A stretch of DNA of 63,638 bases from an uncultured Muribaculaceae bacterium (GCA_910578665.1 CAJTQU010000011.1:1-63638); one strand, 5' to 3'; counted from the first letter of the stretch, positions 24,906 to 34,633 are shown. A program made the numbers and translations. The notes: generated by a model from the letters alone, not told the origin.

Positions 24906-26105
24906 TTATTTACCTGAAGCTATCGCAGCTGTGTCACGGGCAATCATAAGTTCCTCGTCTGTGGGAATAACCACTACTTTAACCTTTGAATCCGGACGTG
25001 TGAGCAGCACCTCCTTGCCACGACAGTTATTAGCCTCTACATCGAAGTCTATGCCGAGGTAAGCCAGCTGTTTGCATACTCGTTCGCGAGTGATTGTCTG
25101 GTTCTCGCCTACACCTCCTGTGAATACAATGACATCCACACCGCCAAGGACAGCAGTATAAGCGCCTATGTATTTCAAAATGCGGTACTCATACATATCA
25201 AGTGCGAGTTTGGCGCGCTCGTTGCCTTCGGCTATCGCATCTTCCACGTCACGCATATCGGAGCTCAACTCGGTAACGCCGGCCACGCCGCTATCCTTAT
25301 TCACCAGCTTCAACAGACCATCGGCGTCCAGATTCATGCATTTGGCCAGATATACCAGCGCACCCGGATCAACATCGCCCACACGGGTGCCCATCATCAA
25401 GCCCTCTGTAGGTGTCAGACCCATTGATGTATCGATGCTTTCCCCATTCTGGACAGCAGTGATTGAAGCACCGTTACCGATATGGCAGGTGATAATCTTC
25501 TGTTCTTCGTAAGGCAGGCCGAGGAATTCGCAGGCACGGCGGCTTACATAACGGTGGGATGTGCCATGGAAACCATAGCGGCGCACACCATATTTTGTAT
25601 AAGTCTCATAGGGCAGAGCATACATAAATGCCTTGGCCGGCATAGTCTGGTGGAACGCGGTGTCAAACACACCCACCTGGGGTACATCGGGCAGCAGTTC
25701 TGTCACAGCCTCGATGCCTGTCATGTTAGCAGGGTTGTGCAGCGGAGCCACGGTATAGCATTCTTTGATCTTTTCTATTACCTCGGGGGTGATCAGTACG
25801 CTCTTATTGAACTTCTCCATGCCGTGTACCACACGGTGGCCTACGGCGCCGATTTCAGCATAAGAAGAGATAACGCCTTCCTTGGGATCAGTGAGTATCT
25901 TGAGGATGTTGCCTACTGCCGATTTGTGCTCCGGCATAGGTGTGACGATTGTTTCCTTAGTGCCGTCGGGACGCTTGAACTTCAAGAAAGAATCGGGCAG
26001 ACCGATTTTTTCCACACCGCCCTCGGCAAGCACCTGGGAGCTTTCTGAATCTATCAGTTTGTATTTTACGGACGAACTGCCGCAATTTAACACGAGTATT
26101 TTCAT
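24906..26105 (-). CDS. ackA: Acetate kinase
   Basis: This 399-residue enzyme makes ATP from acetyl phosphate and ADP with release of acetate. It has LNCGSSSVKYKLID at the N-terminus, VGHRVVHGMEKF, RRYGFHGTSHRYV and CHIGNGASITAVQNG, in family order, and length is standard. It follows pta by 30 bases on the same strand, so the two form the usual overflow/fermentation operon, fitting an anaerobe that also has pyruvate:ferredoxin oxidoreductase (nifJ in this window). Confidence 0.97.
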   Translation of the reverse strand: MKILVLNCGSSSVKYKLIDSESSQVLAEGGVEKIGLPDSFLKFKRPDGTKETIVTPMPEHKSAVGNILKILTDPKEGVISSYAEIGAVGHRVVHGMEKFNKSVLITPEVIEKIKECYTVAPLHNPANMTGIEAVTELLPDVPQVGVFDTAFHQTMPAKAFMYALPYETYTKYGVRRYGFHGTSHRYVSRRACEFLGLPYEEQKIITCHIGNGASITAVQNGESIDTSMGLTPTEGLMMGTRVGDVDPGALVYLAKCMNLDADGLLKLVNKDSGVAGVTELSSDMRDVEDAIAEGNERAKLALDMYEYRILKYIGAYTAVLGGVDVIVFTGGVGENQTITRERVCKQLAYLGIDFDVEANNCRGKEVLLTRPDSKVKVVVIPTDEELMIARDTAAIASGK

Positions 26106-26135
26106 TGTGTCTTGTCTATTTAACTAAAATGTTGC

Positions 26136-27149
26136 TTAAAGTCCCTTTTCACCTATGGCCTGGTTACAGGTCACAATGATAGTCTTATAGATATCATCTA
26201 CGAGACATCCGCGGCTCAGGTCGTTGACAGGAGCGGCCAGACCCTGGAGTATTGGGCCTACGGCACCTGCGCCTGCCAGACGCTGTACCAGTTTGTAAGC
26301 GATATTACCTACTTCGAGAGAGGGGAACACGAGTGTGTTGGCATGGCCAGCCACAGGGCTGCCGGGAGCCTTTGCCTCGCCCACAGACGGAACAATAGCT
26401 GCATCGCTCTGCATTTCTCCATCGATCTTTATAGAAGGATCGATCTCATGAACTAATTCTGTGGCACGTATCACCTTGTCCACACGTTCGTGGTTGGCAC
26501 TGCCCTTGGTCGAGAAGCTCAGCATGGCCACCACAGGGTCTATACCGGCTATATTACGGGCCGTGGCCGCTGTAGACACAGCTATCTGCGCAAGTTCCTC
26601 GGCAGTGGGATCAGGAACCACGGCACAGTCTGCAAAGATCAGCATATTGTCAGTGCCATAAGGCAGATGTTCCGGCAGAAGCATGATAAACGCGCCGCTG
26701 ACAACGCTGATGCCAGGTTTGGTCTTAAGCACCTGGAAAGCTGCGCGAAGCACATTGCCGGTTGTAGACAGAGCTCCTGCCACCTGGCAGTCGGCATCGC
26801 CGTTTTTGATCATAAGACAGCCCAGATAGAGGGGGTTCTTCACTGTGTAACGGGCATCCTCGAGGCTAACGCCTTTCTTTTTGCGAAGCTCGAAGAAAAG
26901 CTGCGCGTAAGGCTCGGTCAACTCGCGGTCATCGGGATCTACAGTGCGTGCTTTGTCGATGTTCTTAAGGGAAAGTTCGGCCGCCTTGGCCATGATTTCC
27001 TCCTTTTTGCCGATAAGGATTACTTGTGCCAGTCCATCGGCGATAATGCGGTCAGCAGCCTGGAGTGTGCGAGGCTCTGTGCCCTCGGGGAGCACGAGGC
27101 GCTGGGGATGTTCAGCGGCCTTCTGTGCCAGACGTTCAAAGAGTGTCAT
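26136..27149 (-). CDS. pta: Phosphate acetyltransferase (single-domain type)
   Basis: This 337-residue enzyme converts acetyl-CoA and phosphate to acetyl phosphate. It starts LFERLAQKAAEHPQRLVLPEG and has CQVAGALSTTGNVLRAAFQ, FADCAVVPDPTAEELAQIA and SFSTKGSANHERVDKV. This is the short type without the N-terminal regulatory domain of E. coli Pta. It is the first gene of the pta-ackA operon, driven by a promoter that overlaps the divergent one for the Lpt permease. Confidence 0.97.
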   Translation of the reverse strand: MTLFERLAQKAAEHPQRLVLPEGTEPRTLQAADRIIADGLAQVILIGKKEEIMAKAAELSLKNIDKARTVDPDDRELTEPYAQLFFELRKKKGVSLEDARYTVKNPLYLGCLMIKNGDADCQVAGALSTTGNVLRAAFQVLKTKPGISVVSGAFIMLLPEHLPYGTDNMLIFADCAVVPDPTAEELAQIAVSTAATARNIAGIDPVVAMLSFSTKGSANHERVDKVIRATELVHEIDPSIKIDGEMQSDAAIVPSVGEAKAPGSPVAGHANTLVFPSLEVGNIAYKLVQRLAGAGAVGPILQGLAAPVNDLSRGCLVDDIYKTIIVTCNQAIGEKGL

Positions 27150-27217
27150 AACTGTCTATGGTATTATTATTCTGTGCCGCGGCCGGCGGTCACGGCACGT
27201 TGGTTATTCTCAAAGCA

Positions 27218-27264
27218 CAAAATTAATAAAATATTGCCTGAACGGCAAATAATTTGTAACTTTG
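27218..27264. promoter_or_regulatory. Overlapping divergent promoters of pta and Lpt permease
   Basis: Minus strand: TTG (27248-27246), 20 bases, TAATTTTG (27225-27218) for pta-ackA. Plus strand: TTG (27234-27236), 20 bases, TAACTTTG (27257-27264) for the permease. The two -33 elements are the ends of one perfect inverted repeat, TTGCC (27234-27238) and GGCAA (27244-27248), so RNA polymerase can sit on only one at a time. Confidence 0.7.
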
Positions 27265-27305
27265 AGGGCTAAAAATCCGGTTGAAACGCTCATGCGAGAG
27301 CCACA

Positions 27306-29207
27306 ATGAAAATAGTTAAACGGCTACATATCTTTGTTTTAAAAAGTTTCCTACCACTGTTTGCGATGACATTCTTCATCGTGCTCTTCATCGTGCTGAT
27401 GCAATTCCTGTGGAGATATATCGATGACCTCGTGGGCAAAGGGCTGGAAATGCATATACTCGGCGAATTGTTCTTCTATGCCGCCGTAAGCCTGGTGCCT
27501 ACGGCTCTGCCGCTGGCCATACTCCTAGCGTCACTTATGACGTTTGGTAATCTGGGCGAAAAATTTGAACTTACTGCCATGAAAGCCGCAGGTGTAAGCC
27601 TGTTACGCACCATGGCTCCGCTTATAGTTCTGATAAGCGGAATATCGGTCGGCGCTTTCTTTTTCCAGAACAATGTGCTTCCCAAAGCCCAGGTCAAGAT
27701 GTGGACCCTGCTGTTTTCGATGAAACAAAAAAGTCCCGAACTGGAAATACCTGAAGGTGTATTTTACGACCAAATACCCGGTTTTAACCTTTATGTAAAA
27801 GAAAAAGACAAAAAAGCCGGCACATTAAAGCACATGATGATATACGATGTGCGTAACGGCTACGACAAAAGCACTATACTGCGTGCCGATTCGGCCCGTC
27901 TCGCGTTTACAAAAGGGATGCGCTACCTCTACCTGCACATGTGGAGAGGCGAACAATTTGACAATCTTTCAGACCAGAATACGGCCCGGCAGAATGTGCC
28001 GTTCAGGCGCGAACTGTTTGACGAGAAAGAGATACTCATACCTTTTGATGCCAACTTCAACCGCCTGGACGAAGAAGGCATGCGCAAGCAATATGTAGGA
28101 AAAAACATAGAGCAGTTGCAACACACGATCGATTCCGTGCAAAACCGTGTCGATTCTGCCGGAAATGTCTACTCTCGCTACCTGCGTCTGCGTGATTACG
28201 GAGGGGTAAGCGCCTCGGTCAACCCCGAAACTCGCGAACCAATGCCTTACAAGCCTGTAAAAATGCCCGGGCAGCCTCTTGACATAGACACCCTCATGTC
28301 AACTGTACAGCCTGCAAAACAAGCCATGATTTACGACCAGGCCTTGCGTAAGGCCGAAGCCGAACAGGCAGACTGCATGTTCAAGGCCGAAACAATGGAA
28401 GATGACCTTAAGAGCATACGGCGCCACGGCATAGAGCTTATGAAGAAGTTCACTCTATCGGTGGCATGCCTCATATTTTTCTTTATCGGAGCTCCGCTAG
28501 GCGCTATTATCAGAAAAGGAGGTCTCGGTACTCCGCTGGTAATATCGGTGTTCCTGTTTATCGTATATTACATTATCGACAATACCGGTTATAAAATGGC
28601 ACGTGACGGCCACTGGGTAGTGTGGCACGGTATGTGGATATCCACATTTGTACTGGCTCCGCTAGGCATATATGTCACATACAAAGCAATGAATGACTCT
28701 GCCGTCTTCAATCCCGATGCCTACCGCAACCTGCTGTCAAAACTGCTCGGAGTACGCCAAACCAGATCTGTAGAATTTAAAGAAGTCATAATAAACGACA
28801 TATCTGAGACAGAAGCCCTGAAACGCATCCATTTGTTACAGGAAGAGACGTCATCATTTCTAGACCGGCTCCGCCGTACACAATTCTATACCAGATATTG
28901 GACCAAAGGTTATCCCGAGCACGTAATAGGCAATATCGGCACAGGGCTTGACAATCTGGCCGACTACCTTTCAGACAGCCGCAACAAAGCCGTTGTCAAC
29001 AAATTGCTGGATCTGCCTGTAATCAGCCGTATGTGGATATACCGTCCCACAACCAGACGCTGGCAAAGCATTCTTGCATTCGTCTTATTCCCTTTAAGCA
29101 TACCTGTCTGGTGCATAGGCCTGTACAAACAGCGACATCTGAAAACAGAAATGCGCACGGCACAAAAAGTATTGGCCGAGCTTGAACAGTTACTCGGCCA
29201 ATCATGA
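27306..29207 (+). CDS. LptF/LptG-family permease (YjgP/YjgQ)
   Basis: This 633-residue membrane protein is probably the permease subunit of the LptBFG exporter that extracts lipopolysaccharide from the inner membrane. There are three N-terminal helices (from about residue 10, near 55 and near 100: FLPLFAMTFFIVLFIVLM, FFYAAVSLVPTALPLAILL, LIVLISGISVGAFFFQ), a periplasmic beta-jellyroll-type region, and three more helices (KFTLSVACLIFFFIGAPLG, VFLFIVYYIIDNTGY, ISTFVLAPLGIYVTY). The C-terminal 190 residues extend past the core and end in a further hydrophobic stretch, giving a longer protein than the 350-residue E. coli forms; this is usual in Bacteroidota. Only one such gene is present here. 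Confidence 0.9.
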   Translation: MKIVKRLHIFVLKSFLPLFAMTFFIVLFIVLMQFLWRYIDDLVGKGLEMHILGELFFYAAVSLVPTALPLAILLASLMTFGNLGEKFELTAMKAAGVSLLRTMAPLIVLISGISVGAFFFQNNVLPKAQVKMWTLLFSMKQKSPELEIPEGVFYDQIPGFNLYVKEKDKKAGTLKHMMIYDVRNGYDKSTILRADSARLAFTKGMRYLYLHMWRGEQFDNLSDQNTARQNVPFRRELFDEKEILIPFDANFNRLDEEGMRKQYVGKNIEQLQHTIDSVQNRVDSAGNVYSRYLRLRDYGGVSASVNPETREPMPYKPVKMPGQPLDIDTLMSTVQPAKQAMIYDQALRKAEAEQADCMFKAETMEDDLKSIRRHGIELMKKFTLSVACLIFFFIGAPLGAIIRKGGLGTPLVISVFLFIVYYIIDNTGYKMARDGHWVVWHGMWISTFVLAPLGIYVTYKAMNDSAVFNPDAYRNLLSKLLGVRQTRSVEFKEVIINDISETEALKRIHLLQEETSSFLDRLRRTQFYTRYWTKGYPEHVIGNIGTGLDNLADYLSDSRNKAVVNKLLDLPVISRMWIYRPTTRRWQSILAFVLFPLSIPVWCIGLYKQRHLKTEMRTAQKVLAELEQLLGQS

Positions 29208-29285
29208 CAATATGTCATTTATTACTATTAGATATTTCCAACGCAGAGCCTTAATGGTCTGCATGGAAATATATACGGCAACAGC

Positions 29286-29669
29286 TTAATTTCCACCCCT
29301 CAATTTCTCCAGTTCGCCTGCGATAAGGCGGCTTTGCTCTTCAAGCTGGCGAATCTTCTGCTCACGATGACGGCGCACTGTATCATCCACGGTGGCCAGC
29401 AGCGTGTCAACCTCTGCCATAATAGCATTGTAATCCTCTTCCCCCATCTCAGGAGCATTGCCGACCAGGGCATTTACCCTGCGCAAAGCGTCGATTATCT
29501 CACGCGTGCTCTTCGGAGTACTCTCCTCACGACGCAACTTGCGACGCCACTGCATGATGGAGCTATACTGCTTATCCAGACTTTTTGAACGAAAACGTTC
29601 GCATGATTCCGGGCCGCGCCCTTTGAGAAATTGGTCTATATACTTATTTACGGTATCTTGCCTGCTCAT
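29286..29669 (-). CDS. Conserved helical hypothetical protein
   Basis: This 127-residue soluble protein is highly charged. The C-terminal part (DTVRRHREQKIRQLEEQSRL) is a likely coiled coil, and the middle is a helix pair. I do not recognise a named family, though small proteins of this kind are common in Bacteroidales. A -7 box (TAATTTTG, 29692-29699 minus) is just upstream. It converges with the Lpt permease gene, with no strong hairpin between them. Confidence 0.6.
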   Translation of the reverse strand: MSRQDTVNKYIDQFLKGRGPESCERFRSKSLDKQYSSIMQWRRKLRREESTPKSTREIIDALRRVNALVGNAPEMGEEDYNAIMAEVDTLLATVDDTVRRHREQKIRQLEEQSRLIAGELEKLRGGN

Positions 29670-29691
29670 AATCCATATTGTTTATTATCTG

Positions 29692-29699
29692 CAAAATTA
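29692..29699 (-). promoter_or_regulatory. -7 box of the helical hypothetical gene
   Basis: TAATTTTG on the minus strand, 23 bases before the ATG at 29669. A matching -33 TTG is not clear. Confidence 0.45.
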
Positions 29700-29902
29700 G
29701 CCAAAAATAATTTAACCTGACTTATCTGAAAAAATTTTTTACCGGGACAGTTAAACCAAACGCCCGTTATAAAGTCTAAAAGTCGGTGTTTGGCAGCTTA
29801 TATGCTTAAAGTTGGCACCCGTAATTATTCAAACGACAAGTTTTACCCCAATTATTAATAGCGTTCCGGATAAGCCGGGATTATTTGACCCATTTATTAT
29901 AG

Positions 29903-32362
29903 ATGAAAAAAGCAATATGCGCTGTAGCCGCTATGTCTCTTGCTTTCGGATGTTTCGCCAAAGGCAGTGTGAAAGGCAGCATAATCAACAAGACTTCGGG
30001 AGAACCCATAGATTTTGCCAGCATACAATTGGTTGACTCAAAGACAGGCCAAAACCTGCCTATAGGGACAAGTTCTGATGCAGATGGTTCTTTTACATTA
30101 AACAATATTCCTGACGGTAATTACCTGGTACGCATCACCAATATCGGCAGTGTGTCACAAGAAAGACCGGTAAATATCAAGGGGGGTATAGCCGATATCG
30201 GAATAATCAGACTGGCCGATGACGCGAAAATGCTTAACGAAGTAGTAGTGACCGGACAGGCCTCGTCCATGAAATTCGAACTTGACCGCAAGGTTTTCAC
30301 AGTAGGTAACGATATCGCTTCGGCAGGTGCGTCAGCCAGCGAACTGCTGGAATCCATACCCTCGGTCGAAGTAGACCAGGACGGCGAGGTAAGCCTTAGG
30401 GGAAACTCGTCAGTCACAGTATGGATCAATGGCAAAGAAAGCGGCCTGACCGCCGACAACCGCGCCCAAATTCTCGAACAGATCCCAAGCGAGACAATTG
30501 AGAAGATAGAAGTCATCACTAATCCTTCAGCCAAATACAGCCCCGAGGGCACAGCCGGTATCATCAATATAGTACTTAAAAAAGACCGGCGCGGAGGTTA
30601 TTTCGGAAGCGCGGAAGTAGGAGCAGATTCGCGCGGCGGCGGCAATGCCAGCTTCAATATCAATTATAATACGGCGAAATGGGACACTTACGCATCAGTA
30701 GGATTCCGCATGCGCCATAATGCTGGAGGATCGGAATCTCGCCGCTCTTATGACAACGGCATGTTCCTTAACTCTGACGGAGAGAGCAAAAACCACGGTA
30801 ATAATTTATTCATACGCCTGGGCGCCACATACCATCTGACAGACAAAGATGACATTTACACCAATGCGTTCGGTATGTTCGGCCACCGGTGGGGACACAG
30901 CTCCACGGCATATTCGTCAAACCTGCCCGGACAGTGGACAAACAACCTTAATACGTCACGCAATAACAACGATATGCGAGGCGCGCATGCAGAACTGGGC
31001 TACACACACAAATGGAGTGACCATCACTCCATTGACGCGATGGTAGGCTATAACTTCTGGGGCGGCCCGATGCGGAACATCTATCTGCAACACCAGGACT
31101 GGGGCGAAGATACTGCTACAGAAGATGTATACCAGGAGCAAGACCAGCGAATACACTCTAATGATGTAGAAGCAAAACTGGATTATTCTATACAATTGCG
31201 GCCATGGCTCAAACTCGAAGCCGGCTACAATGGCAAATACTCTCACGAGAATTCACCAGTGAGCACTATGGAAGGTACAAACCATGCCGATATGGTGCTG
31301 GAACCGTCATTATGGAACCGATTTATCTATACAAACAATATCACTGCGTTTTATGCCACGCTAGGCGGTAAATACCGCGCATTCAGTTTCTCGGCCGGGC
31401 TACGAGCCGAAGCATGGCAGGTGCGCGCTCAAAGCCTCGCATACGGACAGTCACGTGACGAGGTTGATCCATATAAGAGAAATGACTTTTCACTCTTCCC
31501 GTCGGCATTCATATCATGGGCACTGCCTCATGACAATGAGTTGCAAGTAAATTATACAAGACGCATACGCCGGCCTTGGGGCGGACAGTTAAACTCTTTC
31601 CGTAACATTTCAGACCCGACCAATATAACCTATGGTAATGAAGAATTGCAACCGCAGTATTCCAATTCTTTCGAACTGAATTACATAAAGAGCTTCCCGG
31701 AACATATACTCAGTGTCTCAGGATACTTGCGCACCACGTCCAACACAATGAACCGTATCAGCTATCTGGCAGACGGAATAATGTACACGACATCGGCAAA
31801 TGCAGGAGACCAGACAGACACAGGTGTGGAGATAGTGCTCAAAAACGGATTTTTCAAAAACGTGCTGAGCCTGACAACTACCGCCAACCTGTATAACAAC
31901 CATGTAAGTGCATGGACTCTGGATTTCCCTCACGAAGGACAACTGATACCAGTAAGCAGCAAGGCACGCAATTCTTTTGCCTGGGATATTCGCTGCATGG
32001 CCGGAATACGCCTGCCATGGGATATGAACCTGCAACTGACAGGACGTTATAATTCACGCCAGCTCACGGCGCAAGGCTCACGCGAAGCCGGATGGAGCAT
32101 CGATGCCGGTCTACGGAAAAATGTGGGAGACTGGAGTTTCTCTCTCAACTGCAGAGACATATTCGACTCCCGTCGCATGCATTCGTTCACTTACGGCATA
32201 ACAGAAGACGGCATAGCATACACCCAGGAGAACAAACGTTGGCGAGGCGGAAGAACCCTGAGACTGACCGTAAAATATTCATTTGGCAACATGAAAGCCA
32301 AACGCACACGCCAAAACATGAACGAACCTATGGATGGCTCAGGATACGGTGAGATGGAATAA
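29903..32362 (+). CDS. Outer-membrane beta-barrel receptor (TonB-dependent type)
   Basis: This 819-residue protein has a signal peptide (MKKAICAVAAMSLAFGCFA), a carboxypeptidase-regulatory-like beta-sandwich (about 22-115, ending RLADDAKMLNEVVVTGQ), a plug domain (SASELLESIPSVEVDQDGEVSLRGNS, VWINGKESGL, IEKIEVITNPSAKY) and a large barrel to the end. It belongs to the OMP_b-brl_3 group, which is related to SusC but lacks the SusD partner; no susD-like gene lies beside it. The substrate is unknown. The downstream hydrolase-like gene begins 67 bases after its stop. The leader (29701-29902) has no exact -7 box, so another sigma factor may be used. Confidence 0.88.
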   Translation: MKKAICAVAAMSLAFGCFAKGSVKGSIINKTSGEPIDFASIQLVDSKTGQNLPIGTSSDADGSFTLNNIPDGNYLVRITNIGSVSQERPVNIKGGIADIGIIRLADDAKMLNEVVVTGQASSMKFELDRKVFTVGNDIASAGASASELLESIPSVEVDQDGEVSLRGNSSVTVWINGKESGLTADNRAQILEQIPSETIEKIEVITNPSAKYSPEGTAGIINIVLKKDRRGGYFGSAEVGADSRGGGNASFNINYNTAKWDTYASVGFRMRHNAGGSESRRSYDNGMFLNSDGESKNHGNNLFIRLGATYHLTDKDDIYTNAFGMFGHRWGHSSTAYSSNLPGQWTNNLNTSRNNNDMRGAHAELGYTHKWSDHHSIDAMVGYNFWGGPMRNIYLQHQDWGEDTATEDVYQEQDQRIHSNDVEAKLDYSIQLRPWLKLEAGYNGKYSHENSPVSTMEGTNHADMVLEPSLWNRFIYTNNITAFYATLGGKYRAFSFSAGLRAEAWQVRAQSLAYGQSRDEVDPYKRNDFSLFPSAFISWALPHDNELQVNYTRRIRRPWGGQLNSFRNISDPTNITYGNEELQPQYSNSFELNYIKSFPEHILSVSGYLRTTSNTMNRISYLADGIMYTTSANAGDQTDTGVEIVLKNGFFKNVLSLTTTANLYNNHVSAWTLDFPHEGQLIPVSSKARNSFAWDIRCMAGIRLPWDMNLQLTGRYNSRQLTAQGSREAGWSIDAGLRKNVGDWSFSLNCRDIFDSRRMHSFTYGITEDGIAYTQENKRWRGGRTLRLTVKYSFGNMKAKRTRQNMNEPMDGSGYGEME

Positions 32363-32398
32363 TCCCACAATATTTAACAACCGTCCACGTTTAAAAAA

Positions 32399-32424
32399 CG
32401 GGTGTCCGCAAAAGCGGACACCCG
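32399..32424 (-). terminator. Hairpin terminator facing the minus strand
   Basis: An 11-bp perfect stem (CGGGTGTCCGC, AAAA loop) is followed on the minus strand by TTTTTTAAA, giving a strong terminator in that direction. No minus-strand gene is close. On the plus strand it lies six bases before the ATG at 32430, where it could hide the start region. Confidence 0.5.
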
Positions 32425-32429
32425 TAATA

Positions 32430-33971
32430 ATGAATAAGGATATGCATACCATAATACGATTATTTTTAATATTGACGGCCATGATGCTTATCTCTCCGGC
32501 TGCGATTGCCGAGGGAACCATGCCTAAACGAGAATTCAGAGGCGCATGGCTGCATGTGATAGGTCAAAGCCAGTACATGAACAAAAATCCCGAGCAATGC
32601 CGCACCTATATCTCGGAACAGCTGGACAAACTCCAGGAAGCCGGATGCAACGCCGTCATATTCCAAGTACGACCTACAGCCGACGCCCTGTATATATCGG
32701 AAATCGAAACATGGAGCAAGTGGCTTACTGGCAAACGCGGACGCTGCCCTGACCCCGTTTGGGACCCGTTAGCATTTATCACAGACGAGGCCCACATGCG
32801 TGGCATGGAAATACACGCCTGGCTAAACCCCTACCGCGTGACCTCTGATGCCAAAGAGGTGCTCCCCCCGGACCACATATCACGCCGACATCCGGAACGC
32901 TTTTTCCGCTTTGACAATAAAATCTTTTTCGATCCGGCATACCAGGAAAACCGTGACTACATAAACAAAGTGATTGCCGACATCGTGGCCCGTTATGACA
33001 TAGATGCCATACATCTTGACGACTACTTCTACCCCTATCCTGGCTCGTCAGGCCGTTTCGATGGTGACGGGGCCAGCTACGCTAAATTCGGCAACGGGAT
33101 GGCCAAAGGGGACTGGCGCCGTCAAAATGTAGACAAGCTCATCGAACAGCTGCACGCCACCATCAAAGGTGTAAAACCATGGGTGAGATTCGGTATAAGC
33201 CCGTTCGGCATATGGCGTAACAAGCAAAACGACCCGAGAGGTTCGGAAAGTTCCGGTCTGCAGAATTATGACGACCTGTACGCCGATGTGCTTCTATGGG
33301 CAGAAAAGGGATGGATTGACTACCTGGTGCCACAGTTATACTGGCAGCTGGATCTCAAGGTAGCCCCCTCGCGAAAACTAGCCTGCTGGTGGAATGACAA
33401 TGTACCCGAAAGCTGTTACCTATATATCGGACAAGACACAAAGAGGACCATGGACACACCTTGCGGAGGACACGACAATGAACTTGAAACCAAAGTAGGG
33501 CTGTCCCGAAGCCTCAAAAATGTCAACGGCAACGTGTGGTGGCACGGATACTGGGTGACTGACAATTACAAAGGCGCACTTGACGCCCTTGCTTCCAAAC
33601 ACCAGAGAGCACTCGCATTACCGTCGGCATACAAAGAAGGTAAAGGTGCTCCGGCCAAAGTAACGGGTCTGCGCACAGAACAACGAGGGAAAGACAATGT
33701 GGTAGCATGGGATTTCCCGTCAAATTTCCACGGCTACGGAACTGAAGACATCGGCGTTCGAGGCAAAGAAAGCGATGTGGTGAGATTTGTGGTCTACCAG
33801 TTCTTCAAGGATGAGACAATAGACATCAACGATCCGGAAGCCATTATCGCCGTCACTCCGTACAATGCGGTACATCTGGATAATGCAGAACCAGGTACCA
33901 CATTCATCATAACAGCACTAGACCGCTTAAACCGCGAGTCCGCACCGTCGCAAAAACTCATCATAAAATAA
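32430..33971 (+). CDS. Glycosyl hydrolase-like family 10 (GHL10/DUF187) lipid- or glycan-acting protein
   Basis: This 513-residue exported protein has a signal peptide (HTIIRLFLILTAMMLISPAAIA) and then the GHL10 core: FRGAWLHVIGQS, AGCNAVIFQVRPTADALYISEIE, EIHAWLNPYRV, DIDAIHLDDYFYP and PWVRFGISPFGIWRNK. This is a TIM-barrel resembling glycosidases of the YngK type. The pair HLDDYFYP and the following residues may hold catalytic acids. Residues from about 400 on form a beta-rich C-terminal domain (fibronectin-like). The substrate is unknown; cell-wall or host glycans are possible. I chose ATG 32430; ATG 32442 would also keep the signal peptide. The start codon is right after a hairpin. Confidence 0.85.
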   Translation: MNKDMHTIIRLFLILTAMMLISPAAIAEGTMPKREFRGAWLHVIGQSQYMNKNPEQCRTYISEQLDKLQEAGCNAVIFQVRPTADALYISEIETWSKWLTGKRGRCPDPVWDPLAFITDEAHMRGMEIHAWLNPYRVTSDAKEVLPPDHISRRHPERFFRFDNKIFFDPAYQENRDYINKVIADIVARYDIDAIHLDDYFYPYPGSSGRFDGDGASYAKFGNGMAKGDWRRQNVDKLIEQLHATIKGVKPWVRFGISPFGIWRNKQNDPRGSESSGLQNYDDLYADVLLWAEKGWIDYLVPQLYWQLDLKVAPSRKLACWWNDNVPESCYLYIGQDTKRTMDTPCGGHDNELETKVGLSRSLKNVNGNVWWHGYWVTDNYKGALDALASKHQRALALPSAYKEGKGAPAKVTGLRTEQRGKDNVVAWDFPSNFHGYGTEDIGVRGKESDVVRFVVYQFFKDETIDINDPEAIIAVTPYNAVHLDNAEPGTTFIITALDRLNRESAPSQKLIIK

Positions 33972-33989
33972 AACCTCTAAACAAAAAAT

Positions 33990-34033
33990 AACAAGTCCGC
34001 AGTACCATCCATGTATGGCGTTGCGGACTTGTT
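33990..34033. terminator. Bidirectional terminator after hydrolase gene
   Basis: A 12-bp perfect stem (33990-34001 with 34022-34033). On the minus strand it is followed by ATTTTTT, so it best serves the secreted Gly/Pro-rich gene at 34048. On the plus strand the run is weaker (ACTTTA). Confidence 0.7.
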
Positions 34034-34047
34034 ACTTTATGTGTATG

Positions 34048-34521
34048 TTATAAGTTAAAATAAAATGTGCCTGTGGACAACACTACATAAAAATCATAGT
34101 TGTTGCCTCGTAAATAATATGACGTATTCACCGCAGGAACATCTACCCCGTAATCCCACATATCTGTCCAGGGATCCCAGGCATCAAGCACTTTGACATC
34201 ATATTGTATACCGTTATATTTATACGACACTTTCAGCGGCATTACCTGCCAGTCACCTTTGGCATCATATCCGCACGAAATCACATTAATTTTACCAGAA
34301 TTCTGCCAATCCGGATTCCCCACAGGAATCATGCCAGGTCCCCAGCCTCCGTAAAACGGGGGCCTCGGAGTGCCCCATACATCAGAAGGCGCGATTCCGC
34401 CTGGCCCAGGAAAACTGCTACCGTGCCCAGGAACAGAACCTCCGGGAGGCGGAAATCCGGGTGTTGCGCCGGCAACCACGGGAGACAGCAATACTGTAAG
34501 AATGAAATATAATACTTTCAT
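34048..34521 (-). CDS. Secreted Gly/Pro-rich hypothetical protein
   Basis: This 157-residue protein has a signal peptide (MKVLYFILTVLLSPVVAGA), then a Gly/Pro-rich low-complexity stretch (about residues 22-68: FPPPGGSVPGHG, PRPPFYGGWGP), then a beta-type domain rich in Tyr/Trp (VMPLKVSYKYNGIQYDVKV, DAWDPWTDMWDYG, YDFYVVLSTGTFYFNL). No known family. The Gly/Pro linker suggests a flexible tether in the periplasm or on the surface. Single gene with a shared terminator downstream. Confidence 0.6.
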   Translation of the reverse strand: MKVLYFILTVLLSPVVAGATPGFPPPGGSVPGHGSSFPGPGGIAPSDVWGTPRPPFYGGWGPGMIPVGNPDWQNSGKINVISCGYDAKGDWQVMPLKVSYKYNGIQYDVKVLDAWDPWTDMWDYGVDVPAVNTSYYLRGNNYDFYVVLSTGTFYFNL

Positions 34522-34570
34522 GGCTGAGTAATTGTATTTTAGAGCTATAACAATTTATGCCGTCCCGGTG

Positions 34571-34601
34571 TTGATTATTCGCTGTAAAATGACTAATTTT
34601 G
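34571..34601 (+). promoter_or_regulatory. Promoter for lipoprotein-pepT region
   Basis: TTG (34571-34573), 20 bases, then TAATTTTG (34594-34601), a close match to the Bacteroidota promoter. The lipoprotein ATG is at 34634. Confidence 0.65.
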
Positions 34602-34633
34602 CACATTGATTGGATAAAGAAGCTGTAAGAAAC

